In this document: positions 5,658 through 6,314 of the stretch, in pieces
How positions within the stretch are numbered: position 1 is the first letter of the stretch
Layout of the letters: every line of letters starts with the position of its first letter
Source of the DNA: Bacteroidota bacterium
Lineage (GTDB): Bacteria; Bacteroidota; Bacteroidia; Bacteroidales; VadinHA17
Direction of reading: 5' to 3'
DNA: 6,314 nt
NCBI GenBank assembly: GCA_030631445.1
Contig: DAOVLD010000113.1
Location: 1 to 6,314 of the forward strand
Made by a program: the position numbers and the translations under genes
The notes under the pieces: model-generated
The model's database searches: none
What the model saw: only the letters and a program-made list of their open reading frames with translations
What the model was told of the DNA's origin: nothing

Positions 5658-6314
5658 TCAAACTACTCTTGTATACTTTCTCTTCCTGATCAATACAACT
5701 AAAACTCCAAAAATTATTATAAATATAACAGGGAATACCACATTTATAAGTTTCCACTTAAATTGCTCTTTCTTAATCCTCTCCTTATTTAGTAATCTCA
5801 ATTTTAACTCTTTTGACCTGATATTCATCAGGTTAATATCATCAATAAGATAATTCACTGCATTAAGAATAAAATCTTTATTCCCATATATTTGTTTAGT
5901 ATATCTATCCTCACCCAATGGTAAAGGAATATCCCTGGCAGCTGTACGTCGTACTTCATTCCTGATAATATCTCCGTCAGCCACTACAATCATCTTTGTA
6001 GATACACTCTTTTCGATAACCTGGTATTTCATTTCACCGATATACCGGTCAGTAGGGCGATTCTTAAAAACAGATTCAAAGCTTCCTTCCAGTAAAACAG
6101 CTACCGGCAAATGAGAAACATTAAATTCTTTCGGGGTGGGAGGATTCTTTATTTCTTCAAGACTAATTCTCACAGGAGGACTAATTACTCTCGAGAATTT
6201 TGATGTGAATAATAAATATTTCTTTTTAACACCGGGAATTGCACCTACCGTATCAAGTGTATTGATAAATTCTGATTTAATAAGATTAAGATTCTTAGTT
6301 ACCGGATGGTTATT
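5658..6314 (-). CDS. gldG: Gliding-associated ABC transporter substrate-binding-like protein GldG, C-terminal part
   Basis: The frame is open to the window edge and gives 218 residues, the C-terminal part of a larger protein. It starts NNHPVTKNLNLIKSEF and continues IDTVG-like LDTVGAIPGVKKKYLL, a pattern typical of GldG. Further GldG features are SRVISPPVRISLEE (41-54), the segment LPLGEDRYTKQIYGNKDF (131-148) followed by LNAVNYLIDD, and a Lys/Arg-rich amphipathic helix (SKELKLRLLNKERIKKE). One C-terminal membrane span (about 190-209) ends in RKRKY. With GldA and GldF, GldG forms an ABC transporter needed for gliding in Flavobacterium, and homologues also occur in non-gliding Bacteroidetes. 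A GTG at 6173 could be read as a start, but the conserved sequence upstream of it shows it is internal. gldF is expected just beyond the edge. Confidence 0.9.
   Translation of the reverse strand, partial: NNHPVTKNLNLIKSEFINTLDTVGAIPGVKKKYLLFTSKFSRVISPPVRISLEEIKNPPTPKEFNVSHLPVAVLLEGSFESVFKNRPTDRYIGEMKYQVIEKSVSTKMIVVADGDIIRNEVRRTAARDIPLPLGEDRYTKQIYGNKDFILNAVNYLIDDINLMNIRSKELKLRLLNKERIKKEQFKWKLINVVFPVIFIIIFGVLVVLIRKRKYTRVV

Noticed and set aside
5658..6173. Stand-alone 171-residue gene starting at the GTG at 6173
   Set aside because: The frame continues upstream with conserved GldG sequence, so the GTG is an internal valine codon.

Overview
The window looks like chromosomal DNA of a member of the Bacteroidetes, probably class Bacteroidia. 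The reasons are a GldG-type gliding ABC-transporter subunit, a sliding clamp ending in the usual '...LLMPMM' tail, AT-rich sequence, starts without clear Shine-Dalgarno sites, and several families of short intergenic repeats. The assignment is by inference; there is no rRNA or other phylogenetic marker in the window.

Right part (about 1559-6314, all on the minus strand). Read in the direction of transcription, the order is: the C-terminal part of gldG (open at the window edge), a membrane-anchored DUF4340-like protein, dnaN (beta sliding clamp), a DnaQ-like DEDDh 3'-5' exonuclease with an ExoX-like C-terminal domain, and a fumarylacetoacetate hydrolase (FAH)-family enzyme of the FAHD1/acylpyruvase type. 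All except gldG, which is cut by the window edge, look complete. The clamp and exonuclease fit DNA replication or repair. gldG and the DUF4340 protein fit an envelope ABC-transporter module. The FAH enzyme is metabolic. Gaps between these genes are 69-267 bp, and the larger ones carry short repeats, so they may not form one tight operon.

Left part (1-1578). A complete plus-strand gene (703-1578) encodes an HD-domain metal-dependent phosphohydrolase of unknown role, and its end overlaps the FAH gene tail to tail by 20 bp. The first 49 codons of a second, diverged copy of this gene lie on the minus strand at 1-147 and run off the window. Between the two divergent starts is about 555 bp of non-coding DNA. 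It is built as an imperfect palindrome: a 103-bp inverted repeat (158-260 with 486-588, 10 mismatches), an AT-rich core of AAATAAC-type repeats, and a roughly 104-nt segment found only in the right half. This inverted gene pair and its palindromic spacer are the most unusual thing in the window. No recognised defence system, phage, transposase, RNA gene or CRISPR array is visible.
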